This document shows positions 12,708 through 21,047 of a stretch of 64,000 nucleotides of DNA, piece after piece. The stretch is from positions 44,733,239-44,797,238 of the forward strand of contig OX457026.1 in NCBI GenBank assembly GCA_949752745.1, read 5' to 3'. The notes beneath the pieces were generated by a model. That model worked only from the letters and a program-made list of their open reading frames with translations, searched no databases and was not told the DNA's origin. The first letter of the stretch is position 1. The number at the start of each line of letters is the position of its first letter. Source of the DNA: Protula sp. h YS-2021. Lineage: Eukaryota > Annelida > Polychaeta > Sabellida > Serpulidae. The translations under genes were made by a program, and so were the position numbers.

Positions 12708-13199
12708 ATGGAGAATCTTGTACTATTTAGCGGTTACAAGGACGTTCTTTCAAACATGTTTCCAACACGACTTGAAAAGTATGGACATGTGTTCAACTCA
12801 AGTGAAGCTTTGTATCAATATGAGAAAGCAGTTTTTCATCACCGCCAAGATATTGCTTCAGCCATTGCTTCATGTAGAAATGGATATGAAGCAGAACGTA
12901 TTGCTAAAGTGATAAAGCCATGTCCGTTATGGCATACAGTGAAGAGAAGCAAAATGCAAGATGTTTTACAAGTCAAATGGAATCAGTGTGTATTGTTTCG
13001 CAACAAGTTAAAAGAATGTAAAGACAAAACTTTAGTTGAAGCAACGTATGATCATTGGTGGGGGGGCTGGTGTGAAAGAATTGTCATCTCCTTCATATCC
13101 TGGCCAGAATATTATGGGAAAGTTGTTAGAAATGTTGTGCGAGGGTTAGAGACTTTTCATTATCTTATCAAACGTCATGGTGTGCAGACATGTTTTTAG
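12708..13199 (+). CDS. NADAR-domain protein (YbiA/DUF1768-like)
   Basis: 163 aa, intact, 18 bp after gene B. Seen: LSNMFPT (residues 14-20), then FNSSEALYQYEKA (29-41) with the conserved Glu33, Gln37 and Lys40 of the family, a helical A.I...A..AK stretch, W75, KM at 82-83, LVEAT (109-113), Asp115 and WWGG (117-120). Order, spacing and length (about 150 aa) fit the NADAR superfamily. Known for the family: NAD/ADP-ribose-associated pocket enzymes, some of which remove ADP-ribose from guanine in nucleic acid. Inferred: this element uses it to undo host ADP-ribosylation of DNA or protein, or to alter NAD-derived signals. It lies between paralogous genes B and C, and no counterpart is visible in P2 to P4. 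NADAR genes also occur in animal and phage genomes, so horizontal capture is likely. The exact catalytic activity cannot be read here. Confidence 0.85.
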   Translation: MENLVLFSGYKDVLSNMFPTRLEKYGHVFNSSEALYQYEKAVFHHRQDIASAIASCRNGYEAERIAKVIKPCPLWHTVKRSKMQDVLQVKWNQCVLFRNKLKECKDKTLVEATYDHWWGGWCERIVISFISWPEYYGKVVRNVVRGLETFHYLIKRHGVQTCF

Positions 13200-13206
13200 C
13201 AAATAT

Positions 13207-13497
13207 ATGGATGGATGGATGGATGTAGAAACCTGTTTCAAGAACAAGTTTGTGGACTATATGATAAGTGAACTAGCACGATTTGGAACTGTTGAACAAC
13301 AACTGAAACACTTTGACATCTATTGGGAACTTGCTCATTCCATGCTGAACTTGTCAAACTTGCGTAAGGATTTCATCAAAGAGTCAAACATTGCTGGAGC
13401 TGAGGAGTTTGATGTGGAAGCAGCATATCACTTTGCTCGATTTGATCCAAGACTGTTTGATGAAATGAGAAAGTGGTTAATCTACATTGCAGTATAA
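13207..13497 (+). CDS. Gene C, unknown accessory protein (family ABC)
   Basis: About 96 aa from the ATG at 13,207, 7 bp after the NADAR stop; an upstream ATG at 13,177 in the same frame would overlap NADAR. The start codon sits inside a GGAT microsatellite, so the first residues (MDGWMD) are repeat-encoded. The body is CFKNKFVDYMISEL, QQLKHFDIYWELAHSM, a DFIKES segment and EEFDVEAAYHFAR, closely parallel to gene B. The function is unknown. It ends at the inferred deletion junction, directly before the truncated capsid gene, so its last residues could be altered by that event. Confidence 0.68.
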   Translation: MDGWMDVETCFKNKFVDYMISELARFGTVEQQLKHFDIYWELAHSMLNLSNLRKDFIKESNIAGAEEFDVEAAYHFARFDPRLFDEMRKWLIYIAV

Positions 13498-13527
13498 TGA
13501 CAGACGTTACCCTAGAGAGGGCGCCCA

Positions 13528-14759
13528 ATAGAATTCTACATTCCTGCGAGTACAGAAGAATATCTAGATTTAAAGAACAGTAGACTTCATATTGTATGTC
13601 GCATTGTAAAAGCTGATGGAACACCATGCGATGTCGATGATAATGTATCATGTATCAATGATTTGTTTAATGGGTTATCGTCTAATATTGAATTATTTCT
13701 AAATGATCGATTGGTATCACATAGTAACAATACCCATGGTTATACCAGCATCATATCTCATCTCATTCATGACACGGAAGAAAGTCTCCATTCTGAGCGC
13801 TCTCCGCGTCTCATCTATAAAGATACTGCTGGGTCAATGAATAGTCATGAGGTGAAAAGAGCTAATCATGAAAGATATGTAGCAGGTTTTCATGTAAATG
13901 TTGAGGTTGGTGATGTAGCTCTGCAGGGAAATAATGGTTTACATAATCGTTATTTGTATACACGTCAAAGCCGTGAGTTTACGCTTACAGGTGGTTTAAG
14001 GGTAGATTTGTTTGAGCAAGAACGCTATCTTCCAAATGGTATTAGTATGAAATTACGTTTACATAGACAAAAAGATGAATATGTATTAATGGCTGCAAAT
14101 AATGGTTATAAGGTAGAAGTGAGAGATGCGTTTTTAACCATTCGCAAAGTGAGGGTTAGTCCAGGTATTCAGTTAGGACATGCAGATGCATTGATGAAAA
14201 GTCCTGCTAAGTTTATTATTACTAGAAAAGAGTGTAAAGTGTTAGCTATTCCAGCTGGATTTCAATCTTTTGTGAAAGATAACATCTTTTTAGGCCAATT
14301 ATCAAAACGCATTGTCATTGAACTGGTTCATAATGAAGCCTTTGCTGGAACAGTATTGAGAAATCCATACAATTTTGATCATTTTCTTCTTAACTATATG
14401 CAGCTTTAAACGGATGGTGAACCAGTCCTATCTAAACCTCTCAAACTTGATATAAATCGAGGCAAATATCTTGATGCTTTTAAAACTCTTTACAAATCTT
14501 TTGATAGATTGAATGGTGAGAAAAATTCCATTATAAAACGGGTAGATTTGCCTAGAGGTTATGCTTTATTTTCCTTTGACTTAACACCTGATTATGATAG
14601 TGATGATCATTATGCCCTTATCAAGCATGGGAATTTGCGACTAGAAAGAATTTTGCTGGTGCCTTGCAAAATACAGTCAATGTTATAGTGTATGCCGAAT
14701 TTGATAACATTGTTGAAATAAGTGCAAATCGTAGCATTCAATTCGACTACCAGTCATGA
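13528..14759 (+). pseudogene. Polinton major capsid protein (hexon-like), 5'-truncated and broken
   Basis: The frame opens at about 13,516 without a usable start and reads IEFYIPAS, NSRLHIVCRIV, then NELFLNDRLV-type double jelly-roll segments, NGLHNRYLYTR and FEQERYLPNG, and ends with DLTPDYDSDDHYALIKHGN and VYAEFDNIVEI. These are hallmark segments of Polinton/adintovirus major capsid proteins. Lesions: the first tens of codons are absent, an in-frame TAA lies at 14,407-14,409, and one frameshift lies near 14,651-14,654. The closing TGA at 14,757 overlaps the protease ATG. The same segments recur in P3 and P4. Capsid assembly from this copy is not possible as it stands. Confidence 0.88.
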
Positions 14760-15193
14760 ATACGAAGCAGATAGAAGCCATCCTATCCCATGATGTCGCG
14801 ACAAAAGACTTGTTTCAAGGTGTGTTTTCCATGGACCAGTTACCAACTTTACAACGTGGTGCCTATGTCATCAACACAGACGATCATGATGAGCCAGGAG
14901 AGCATTGGGTGGCAGTATATTATGACAAAGACCCTGCAGAATATTTTGACTCCTATGGACTTTTACCTATAGACAGTCGTTTGAATAAGTTTTTAAAGTT
15001 TAATTTCATTTATAATTCAGTTCCATTACAAACACCGATATCATCTACATGTGGATTTTATTGTGTGTATTATATAATTCAAAGAGCTCGAGGACATAGT
15101 CCTTTTGAAATCATTGATGTATTAAGAAGAAGTGATGGTGATTTTGTTGTAAAGGATTTTGTATATAGGCATTATAAGCCATTATTTTATTGA
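14756..15193 (+). CDS. Adenain-like cysteine protease (C5/Ulp1-type)
   Basis: 145 aa and intact; the ATG overlaps the capsid stop. Expected catalytic residues are present in the right order: His50 in GEHWVAV, Asp65 in YFDSYG, Gln92 and Cys99 in STCGFYCVYY. Length and order match the adenovirus-type maturation protease carried by Polintons, which cleaves virion precursor proteins. It ends GDFVVKDFVYRHYKPLFY; the same tail is recognisable in P4 (47,814) and P3 (about 30,020). It is the only intact virion gene of E1. The last 45 bases are part of a 103-bp tandem duplication that extends into the 3' UTR. Confidence 0.92.
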   Translation: MNTKQIEAILSHDVATKDLFQGVFSMDQLPTLQRGAYVINTDDHDEPGEHWVAVYYDKDPAEYFDSYGLLPIDSRLNKFLKFNFIYNSVPLQTPISSTCGFYCVYYIIQRARGHSPFEIIDVLRRSDGDFVVKDFVYRHYKPLFY

Positions 15194-15354
15194 TGTTATA
15201 TTAGATGTATTAGTTAAGTAGTTGGTAATTGTGAATTGTATTATGAATATTGTAAAGGATTTTGTATACAGGCATTATAAACCATTATTTTATTGATGTT
15301 ATATTAGTTGTATTAGTGAAGTAGTTGGTAATTGTGAATTGTATTATGAATATT
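15149..15354 (+). repeat. 103-bp tandem duplication over the protease 3' end
   Basis: The segment starting GTAAAGGATTTTGTATA at 15,149 recurs at 15,252 with few differences, so a second copy of the last 14 protease codons and its 3' flank follows the stop. Confidence 0.9.
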
Positions 15355-15450
15355 GTAAATAAACAAGACAGTTGTATACGACATTCTTTGTTTATTGTGT
15401 TATACATTATTTACATTTTTACAATTATTTAACTTTAAACTTTTATTTTA
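15354..15450. terminator. Convergent polyadenylation region
   Basis: AATAAA at about 15,356 serves the + strand genes. On the minus strand AAATAAAAG just past the 15,443 stop, and further TTTATT words, could serve the PC4-like cluster and polymerase. Placed exactly between convergent transcription units. Confidence 0.5.
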
Positions 15451-15703
15451 CAAATACATTCAATACATCGATAAACACATGCCATTCATACCAATCTAAA
15501 TTAATATATGTATCATAGACATTACGTTCACGTTTGTAAATGCTATGAAAGCTCACATAACACTGCCCATTACCAAACTTTATTATTTTAACATCTTCGT
15601 GTTCAGACAGTTTCAGTTCATATCCATCTTCATTTATGTTAATGTTCATCACCATAACATACATGGGATGTGTCAGCTCAATGGACTTGGTTCCTCGCAT
15701 GAG
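15443..15703 (-). CDS. PC4-like small protein 1
   Basis: About 86 aa from the ATG at 15,703 (a GTG lies two codons upstream). It contains ELKLSEHEDVKIIKFGNGQ, CYVSFHSIYKRE and a terminal INLDWYEWHVFIDVL helix, the strand-strand-helix order with an EW pair seen in the other PC4-like genes of this element. It lies 23 bp after the next gene and could be its C-terminal continuation after a break. The function is inferred only from fold likeness: single-stranded DNA binding. Confidence 0.5.
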   Translation of the reverse strand, partial: LMRGTKSIELTHPMYVMVMNININEDGYELKLSEHEDVKIIKFGNGQCYVSFHSIYKRERNVYDTYINLDWYEWHVFIDVLNVFVK

Positions 15704-15725
15704 TTGCACTCCTTCCTCTTTGAAT

Positions 15726-16016
15726 TCAAGCGTCAGGTTCTTTCCAATCTAATGCTTGTAGCAGAGCGTACCATTCCACTGTGTTGAGGGTGATGTAGTC
15801 GTAGCTTTCTGTAAGCTCGTCATATTGGCGAAATTGTACAAACACGTCTAGACAGTTTTCGGTCACATGCACTTCTAATTCATTTGAGAGTATTAGGAGA
15901 AAGCCAGGTATCCTCAACTTCTCTAGATGTTCTTTCAACACAGATTGTTCGTCAGGTGATAGAATGATATACTTTCCAAAATGTTTTAGCACAATGTCAT
16001 CACATAAGTTTCTCAT
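15726..16016 (-). CDS. PC4-like small protein 2
   Basis: 96 aa. LEVHVTENCLDVFVQFRQY is followed by YDYITLNTVEWYALLQAL, which matches in layout the FQGKEYTYHINMNDGEWETLL segment of the zinc-ribbon gene at 11,746 and the third gene here. An N-terminal KYIILSPDEQSVLKEHL segment may be a further half repeat. No stop interrupts it. The PC4 relationship is by pattern only. Confidence 0.55.
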   Translation of the reverse strand: MRNLCDDIVLKHFGKYIILSPDEQSVLKEHLEKLRIPGFLLILSNELEVHVTENCLDVFVQFRQYDELTESYDYITLNTVEWYALLQALDWKEPDA

Positions 16017-16159
16017 ATATGAGAATCAATGTGTAATGGGATTATAATCCAACACATAGTCTTCCATCTCGTTCAACAGTCAGATCAACTATGAGCTGTC
16101 TCCTTGTCTGCAAAGACGTTTTTATGCTCGAATGATGGTGAACAGCGGGCAGCCACTTC

Positions 16160-16462
16160 TTCATATCAAAGTGAATCATATCTGCATATGGATTATCTTG
16201 CAAACTCCTTTGTAATCCTCTGGATAATCCTGTAAAAGATTTCTCCAGAATGTCACACGTATGTTAGAATCATATTCAGTCACCAACACTTCAATTTATT
16301 TCCAAGTCTACGTTCAAACCCAGGTTCAAGCGGTATATTTTTAAAGTCTTTCCACACTTCAGGTTTAAACCGATAATCAGAACTTATCCGAGAACTTAGT
16401 ATCACTTCATTCCTATCATTTACAGTAAGGTAAGCACCATCATTCAACATGAGTGCATTCAT
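16160..16462 (-). pseudogene. PC4-like small protein 3, frameshifted
   Basis: The first frame (start 16,462) contains AYLTVNDRNEVILSSRISS and RFKPEVWKDF, then stops at 16,280. In another frame, from about 16,300 down to 16,210, the strand IEVLVTEYDSNIRVTFWRN continues the family layout, so a single frameshift near 16,295-16,305 splits the gene. A further in-frame stop follows near 16,180. Downstream, to 16,020, I see nothing else. Confidence 0.5.
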
Positions 16463-16475
16463 GATTTTTACCTGG

Positions 16476-16832
16476 TTATGCGCTGTCTTCTTGCCTGCGA
16501 AGCCTTTTATCCACTTCTTTCACTTGCTTCTTCAACATTTTCCATTCAGGTATTGTCAGCAAAATTCCCTTTTTCGTAGGACGGTTTCTTCCAGTCCCCT
16601 CATCTCTGAGGTATTTACGAATGTTCACCACTCCTTCATTGCTTTGTTTCATAATCTTGATATACTTTCCATTTCCTAGAGAAAGCATTCCATCCCACGA
16701 CTGTGGTGTTGGTGCCGTCTCCACTTTCAATTTCTTGATGGTACTGTCAGGATTTTTAACTTTTAAGTCTTTGACTGTATCTGCAAGAGTATCCATATCA
16801 GTTGTAGACCTCTTACGACTTCCAAATTCCAT
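16476..16832 (-). CDS. PC4/Sub1-type transcription coactivator-like protein
   Basis: 118 aa, intact. A lysine/serine-rich N terminus (SRKRSTT...KKLKVE) leads into a clear PC4 core: LSLGNGKYIKIMKQSNEGVV, NIRKYL, PTKKGILLTIPEWKMLKKQV and a coiled end. PC4 proteins bind ssDNA and dsDNA and act as coactivators and in DNA repair and replication; large DNA viruses and Polinton relatives are known to carry copies. The ATG lies only 9 bp after the polymerase stop, and its context AGTCAACATGGA is identical to that of the NADAR gene. Probable role: ssDNA binding during protein-primed replication, or late gene activation. Confidence 0.85.
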   Translation of the reverse strand: MEFGSRKRSTTDMDTLADTVKDLKVKNPDSTIKKLKVETAPTPQSWDGMLSLGNGKYIKIMKQSNEGVVNIRKYLRDEGTGRNRPTKKGILLTIPEWKMLKKQVKEVDKRLRRQEDSA

Positions 16833-16841
16833 GTTGACTCT

Positions 16842-19800
16842 TCAATGTTCACACCTCAAATAACTCTTACGTTGGAGGACCTCCCCTTTTTGTACCACAG
16901 CCTTGTAATGTCCATGCGCTAAGGTGGAATAGCCATCATTCGGCACATATCGCTTGTCGTCATATGGGGAGAGGGCTACTTTCCTCAACTTCTCTGAGAA
17001 AAGCTGGTGACTATGACTTCGAATAATGTGTCCTGTAGCCATCGTTTGAGTTTTCTTGAACAAACTGTCTCTATACTGTACATGTTTAATGCGTCTTTGG
17101 CAAGCTCGAGTGATGCCTTTGGCCGTACGTTTTTCTTTCCCACCATACATCATACTATACATTTTCGGTCGAAGTCCAACAAACTCTTCAATGGGAATTC
17201 TCGCCGTCTCATCTTTCATTTTCCCAAGCACTTTTTTGTTCACGTTGGAATGTAGGAAATGATCTGGCGGATAGTCACTTGTGTCGAACAGGTCAGCATC
17301 TTGCTGCATATCCTTGTATATATCGTCCGTTTCTATGTCGTAACATAGACTGTCGGTGTCGCTGAACAACAACTTGGCATTGGGATACTTGACCATGATG
17401 TAGTTGTAATGAAAGTTGAACATAAGCACTTTGCTGAGGTCGAGAATGGTGAAGCCAACTTGAATGGGTTTATCCAGAAGCAAATCCACTTTGCGCAAAT
17501 GTACCGCGGTCAAATCTTCGTTGAAAATTTTGAATTTGTGGAAAGAAGGTTTGGCTACAAGTTTCTTGAACCGCTTTTCCTTGTGAACCAGTTCAACATT
17601 GATTCGCTTTCTCACATTTTCCATGGTTTTGCCAAACACTGAGTTGTTCATCAGTTTGAAGAAGTCTTTCTCAAATGGGTTCTTAGCCAATTTTCTCTTT
17701 TCTGTGTGCAAGGTAATGTATTTTGCCAGCCATTTGCTCTGTTCAAACATGATGGCGCGATGTACTTTGGTGACTTTCAACCCTAGTGAGACGTACTGTT
17801 GTAAATTCCTATAATGAAGTACATATTTCTTCTTGTTAGACAAGTTAGGAATGAGCTTTTCACTGAGTTTGCCTTTCATGTTCAGATCTTCCGGTAGCTT
17901 CTGACTGTACTCTGACAATTCTCCAAATTTGACACATTTCCGTTCTGGAGCCACTGGGTAGTGATTATGACGATCATGGATTGAATTTGGGTATTCTAAA
18001 TCCACCTATAAAATGAATCCAATGTCGTCATCTTCTGCTACATCCATGAAGTCGACGGATTCTGGCTCGCTCACCCACATAAATCCTCTTTGTGGCATGC
18101 TTTGTAACATGGCCCAGCCATACAAGTTGTTTGCGTCGAGGTACATCAGGTAGTTGTTTGGTAACTCAGAATTGTAATCTGCTACGTAGGGATTATTTGC
18201 TTTCGCATACTTGTGCGTGATCACAGATATCCCTCCACGTATGCCTTGCTCAACCATTTGGTACATGTCAATGTCATTAATCAATTCCAACTTCACCTTT
18301 GTTGCTTTTAACATAGCATCCCACGACAGTCCTGGTGCTGTATAGTAGTGAACAGGATCCAATTCATACGTGTTGAGACACACTTGACGAAAATTTTCAA
18401 ACACGTCAGCTAGCAGTAGCACATCTGATTTCAGGTACAGGTCGTGGTATTCACCAAATGTGGTACAGTTGAATGTGTCCCACACCTTCTGAGCATGTGC
18501 ATAGTCCTCATCGCTAATGTCCTCTTCGCTAAGCTGACTATAAAACTTGTCCTTGGACGGCAGTTGTGTTTCAGCAAACTTGGATGGTTCGTCCACGTAA
18601 TCGTAGGGATACATTCCCTTTCTCAGCAGCAAATCTTGTTGGTTGCTATCGCGAACGTGAGAGGTCATGTTGTAGAAGTTATCTTTCCCTTCTGCCGCAA
18701 GGTTGGATACCAACTTCTGTAGAGAGGTACTCATGAACTGAAAGCTGCCTGTAAATTTTAGATTGCTCATGGTGAATGCAATATATTTCTCAATGGTGTT
18801 GGGAATGACTGTAATCGTTTCATTTTTAAATTTTCCAATTTCTTCCATGATCAAATGGCTGTCATAGCCTCGTAAATTGTGGAAAAACACAGGAATAATA
18901 AAAGAATCTTTATCCCCCTGCTTATCCTTTCTAAGTCGGAATTGCAAATTGCATTCATTGTGTGCAGCTCCGCGATATTTGTCATTGATGTGGTCATGAT
19001 CTCTCACACGATCTGCTCATAGAGGCTCATGACAAATGTAGCAATCAACAGCGTGCTTGAAATCCTCTTTGTCTTCACGAGTCATCACCATATCCTTTGG
19101 CTGCTGTAAACCATGCACAATACGATCACGTTCATTCATCATATGGTCTAAAAAGACTTTCACAGCATTATCTCCTCGATACACAACTGGTGCACGTATG
19201 TCATACTGGCTGACAACTACATAGGCGAAGCTGTTTGGACGATGATGCTGATACTTGTCTCCTTCCTGCTTTTTCGTGAAACATTTAAAGTCTGCATAAG
19301 TCACAAAAGGTGCTCGCTGCTGTTTGGCTACATTCTTAAACTTGATGAAGGGTTCCATGGGGAATGATAAACGTTGTGCTCCATGCTTGCCACACACTTC
19401 ACGATGCTTGTCTAAAAGATCTTGTCGCATAAACCCATGAAGACAGTTGAAACAATAAAATGCTGCATTCTTGCACTTTGATCGATAAGCCATAAGTCTG
19501 CTGAAATTCTTGATGAGACAGTAATGTCTTTTCTTGTCATTGCTAATCAAAAGCAAGTTGATTTCTCTCACGTTGGTGTTTCGACTCAGTTGTATCGGAA
19601 CAACTACATCTTGTTCATATCCAAACACATTGATAGACACATCAATCTCCTTTTCAAACTTGGGAATGTCTGTAATCGGTGTGGGAAATGTCATGCCTTC
19701 CACCTTCAATTCGTTCTCAAATGGCGTGTAATGATTCACACGTTGTGGGTTTCTGTCATGAGGGTGAAGGTGAGCCAATACAGACCATAAGAAGCACTTG

Positions 19801-20581
19801 TTGTCATCATTCTGAATGTTTAACACACCTCCTGTATTATTTACTTTCTTCGGTAGTGGAATAAAACTACTCGCTTATAGTGGCGCTGACGTAGCTGTAT
19901 GCACTTCAATATACAGTATGTTATCCAACACCCAGCCAGAACCTTGTCGCTCATGTTCATCAAACCTAGCAAAGCAATTCTTTATAGGCTTCTGGCAAGT
20001 CCTTCTCAATATCCGCTGGATTGTATGCTGTATATGTCGGACTGCTGATGAAGGCATTATCCACTTGTTCTACCATAACGCCTTCTGCATTCGCCGTCAG
20101 TTTCTTGAAGCGTGCATGCACCACAATATACCATTTCATGCCACGGTTTAACGTTTCTAGCAAATGTCTCTTGATCCGGTTCTCTTGTCGCATTTCAAGC
20201 AGTAAATCCGATCCATCTTCAGGCTCAAACCGTCTTTCCTGTGCGTTTTCACCAAGATTCACTCTTCTGCCTCTGCCTACTTGTCCTGTCTTTTCTTTCT
20301 TTGAAACCTGTTCTTCATGAGGTACATTTTCCATCTCAGCTGGTATGCATGCATGCGTCTCAAAAAGCATCCAAAGATGGAAATATTTTCATACATCCAC
20401 CACAGAGGACTGGATCAGGTCTGTCAATGCCGTCTTGTACCGTCTTTCGTCTCTTAGCTTCAATATGCTCAACAAGCTCTTCGTGAGCACGTTTCAACTT
20501 GGCTGGTTTGCATGTATGTGCCACGAACACTTCCAGAGATGGAAATGTCACATCACAATCATGACAGTAGACTGTTGTCAT
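16842..20581 (-). pseudogene. Protein-primed family B DNA polymerase (Polinton PolB), broken
   Basis: Full span about 1,245 codons. The N terminus has two CxxC-H-C finger-like repeats (CHDCDVTFPS..., CGGCMKIFPS...), then RGMKWYIVVHARF and GSGWVLDNIL. Exonuclease motifs follow (ADFKCF; HNLRGYDSHLI; SFQFMSTSL), an EndoVII-like RDHDH...RGAAHNECN patch, and polymerase motifs A (YLDANNLYGW), B (NNSVFGKTMENVRKR) and C (FSDTDSLCY) plus RPKMYSM. Lesions seen: frameshift near 20,360-20,366, frameshift near 19,985-20,005, TAA at 19,875-19,877, TGA at 19,017-19,019 and TAG at 18,006-18,008. In addition the first exonuclease motif reads DFK, where P4 retains DFE. It would copy the element by protein priming at the TIRs. 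The start at 20,581 is the first ATG after the TATA box. Confidence 0.92.
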
Positions 20582-20626
20582 CGTTGCTGTTGTTGCTGAA
20601 ATGGGCAAAATACACGTTTCACTCTT

Positions 20627-20639
20627 CCTTTTATACCAC
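20627..20639 (-). promoter_or_regulatory. TATA box of the polymerase gene
   Basis: On the minus strand GTGGTATAAAAGG, about 46 bp before the ATG at 20,581. A second TATA-like word (GCATAAAAGGAAG) sits 65 bp further upstream within a diverged duplicate of the same promoter. Confidence 0.6.
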
Positions 20640-20760
20640 TTCGATAGTGTGTTAACTCAGCAGAATTTATCACTGATCCATATGCATGTTTCACTCTTCC
20701 TTTTATGCTACTTACATGTAATCAAAATATGGTGTGCAGCTTTTAAAATTTGTTCAGAAT

Positions 20761-20773
20761 TGCTGACTCAGCA
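20761..20773 (-). promoter_or_regulatory. Perfect T-MARE site, right
   Basis: The same 13-bp palindrome at the matching place of the right TIR, upstream of the polymerase gene. A degenerate version (TGTTAACTCAGCA) follows at about 20,650-20,662. Confidence 0.6.
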
Positions 20774-20888
20774 GAATTTTATTCTCTTGAATGTCTCACC
20801 TGCTGTTGTAGAGCAGCAGAGACATCTAGCGGTGAAGTCAAATGGTATTCATCCGCGAAATAACACAGGAAATAACTGAATTAAAGGG

Positions 20889-21026
20889 GGGTCTGTCCCG
20901 ACTGCCGGCTGGGGGGGAGGTCTGTCCCGACTGCCGGCTAGGGGGGTCTGTCCCGACTGCCGGCTGGGGGGGTCTGTCCCGACTGCCAGCTAGGGGGGGG
21001 TCTGTCCGAACTGCCGGCTTGGGGGG
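20889..21026 (-). repeat. Subterminal repeat array, right
   Basis: Five copies of TCTGTCCCGACTGCCGGC at a 26-29-bp spacing, separated by G tracts. It is the reverse complement of the left GGCAGTCGGGACAGACC motif. Copies four and five carry single-base changes. Confidence 0.9.
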
Positions 21027-21031
21027 TGAGA

Positions 21032-21047
21032 TGACGTCACTTCCTGT
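21032..21047 (-). promoter_or_regulatory. ETS-CRE composite site, right TIR
   Basis: Mirror copy of the left site. TGACGTCA occupies 21,032-21,039, again 34 bp from the element end, next to the reverse complement of CAGGAAG. Confidence 0.6.

Noticed and set aside
18006..19877. Programmed stop read-through in the E1 polymerase
   Set aside because: All three stop types occur, two frameshifts are also present, and no shared context surrounds the stops; decay is simpler.
20889..21026. CRISPR-like array of 18-bp repeats
   Set aside because: Spacers are only 8-11-bp G tracts, the array is part of a Polinton TIR mirrored at the left end, and the genome is eukaryotic.
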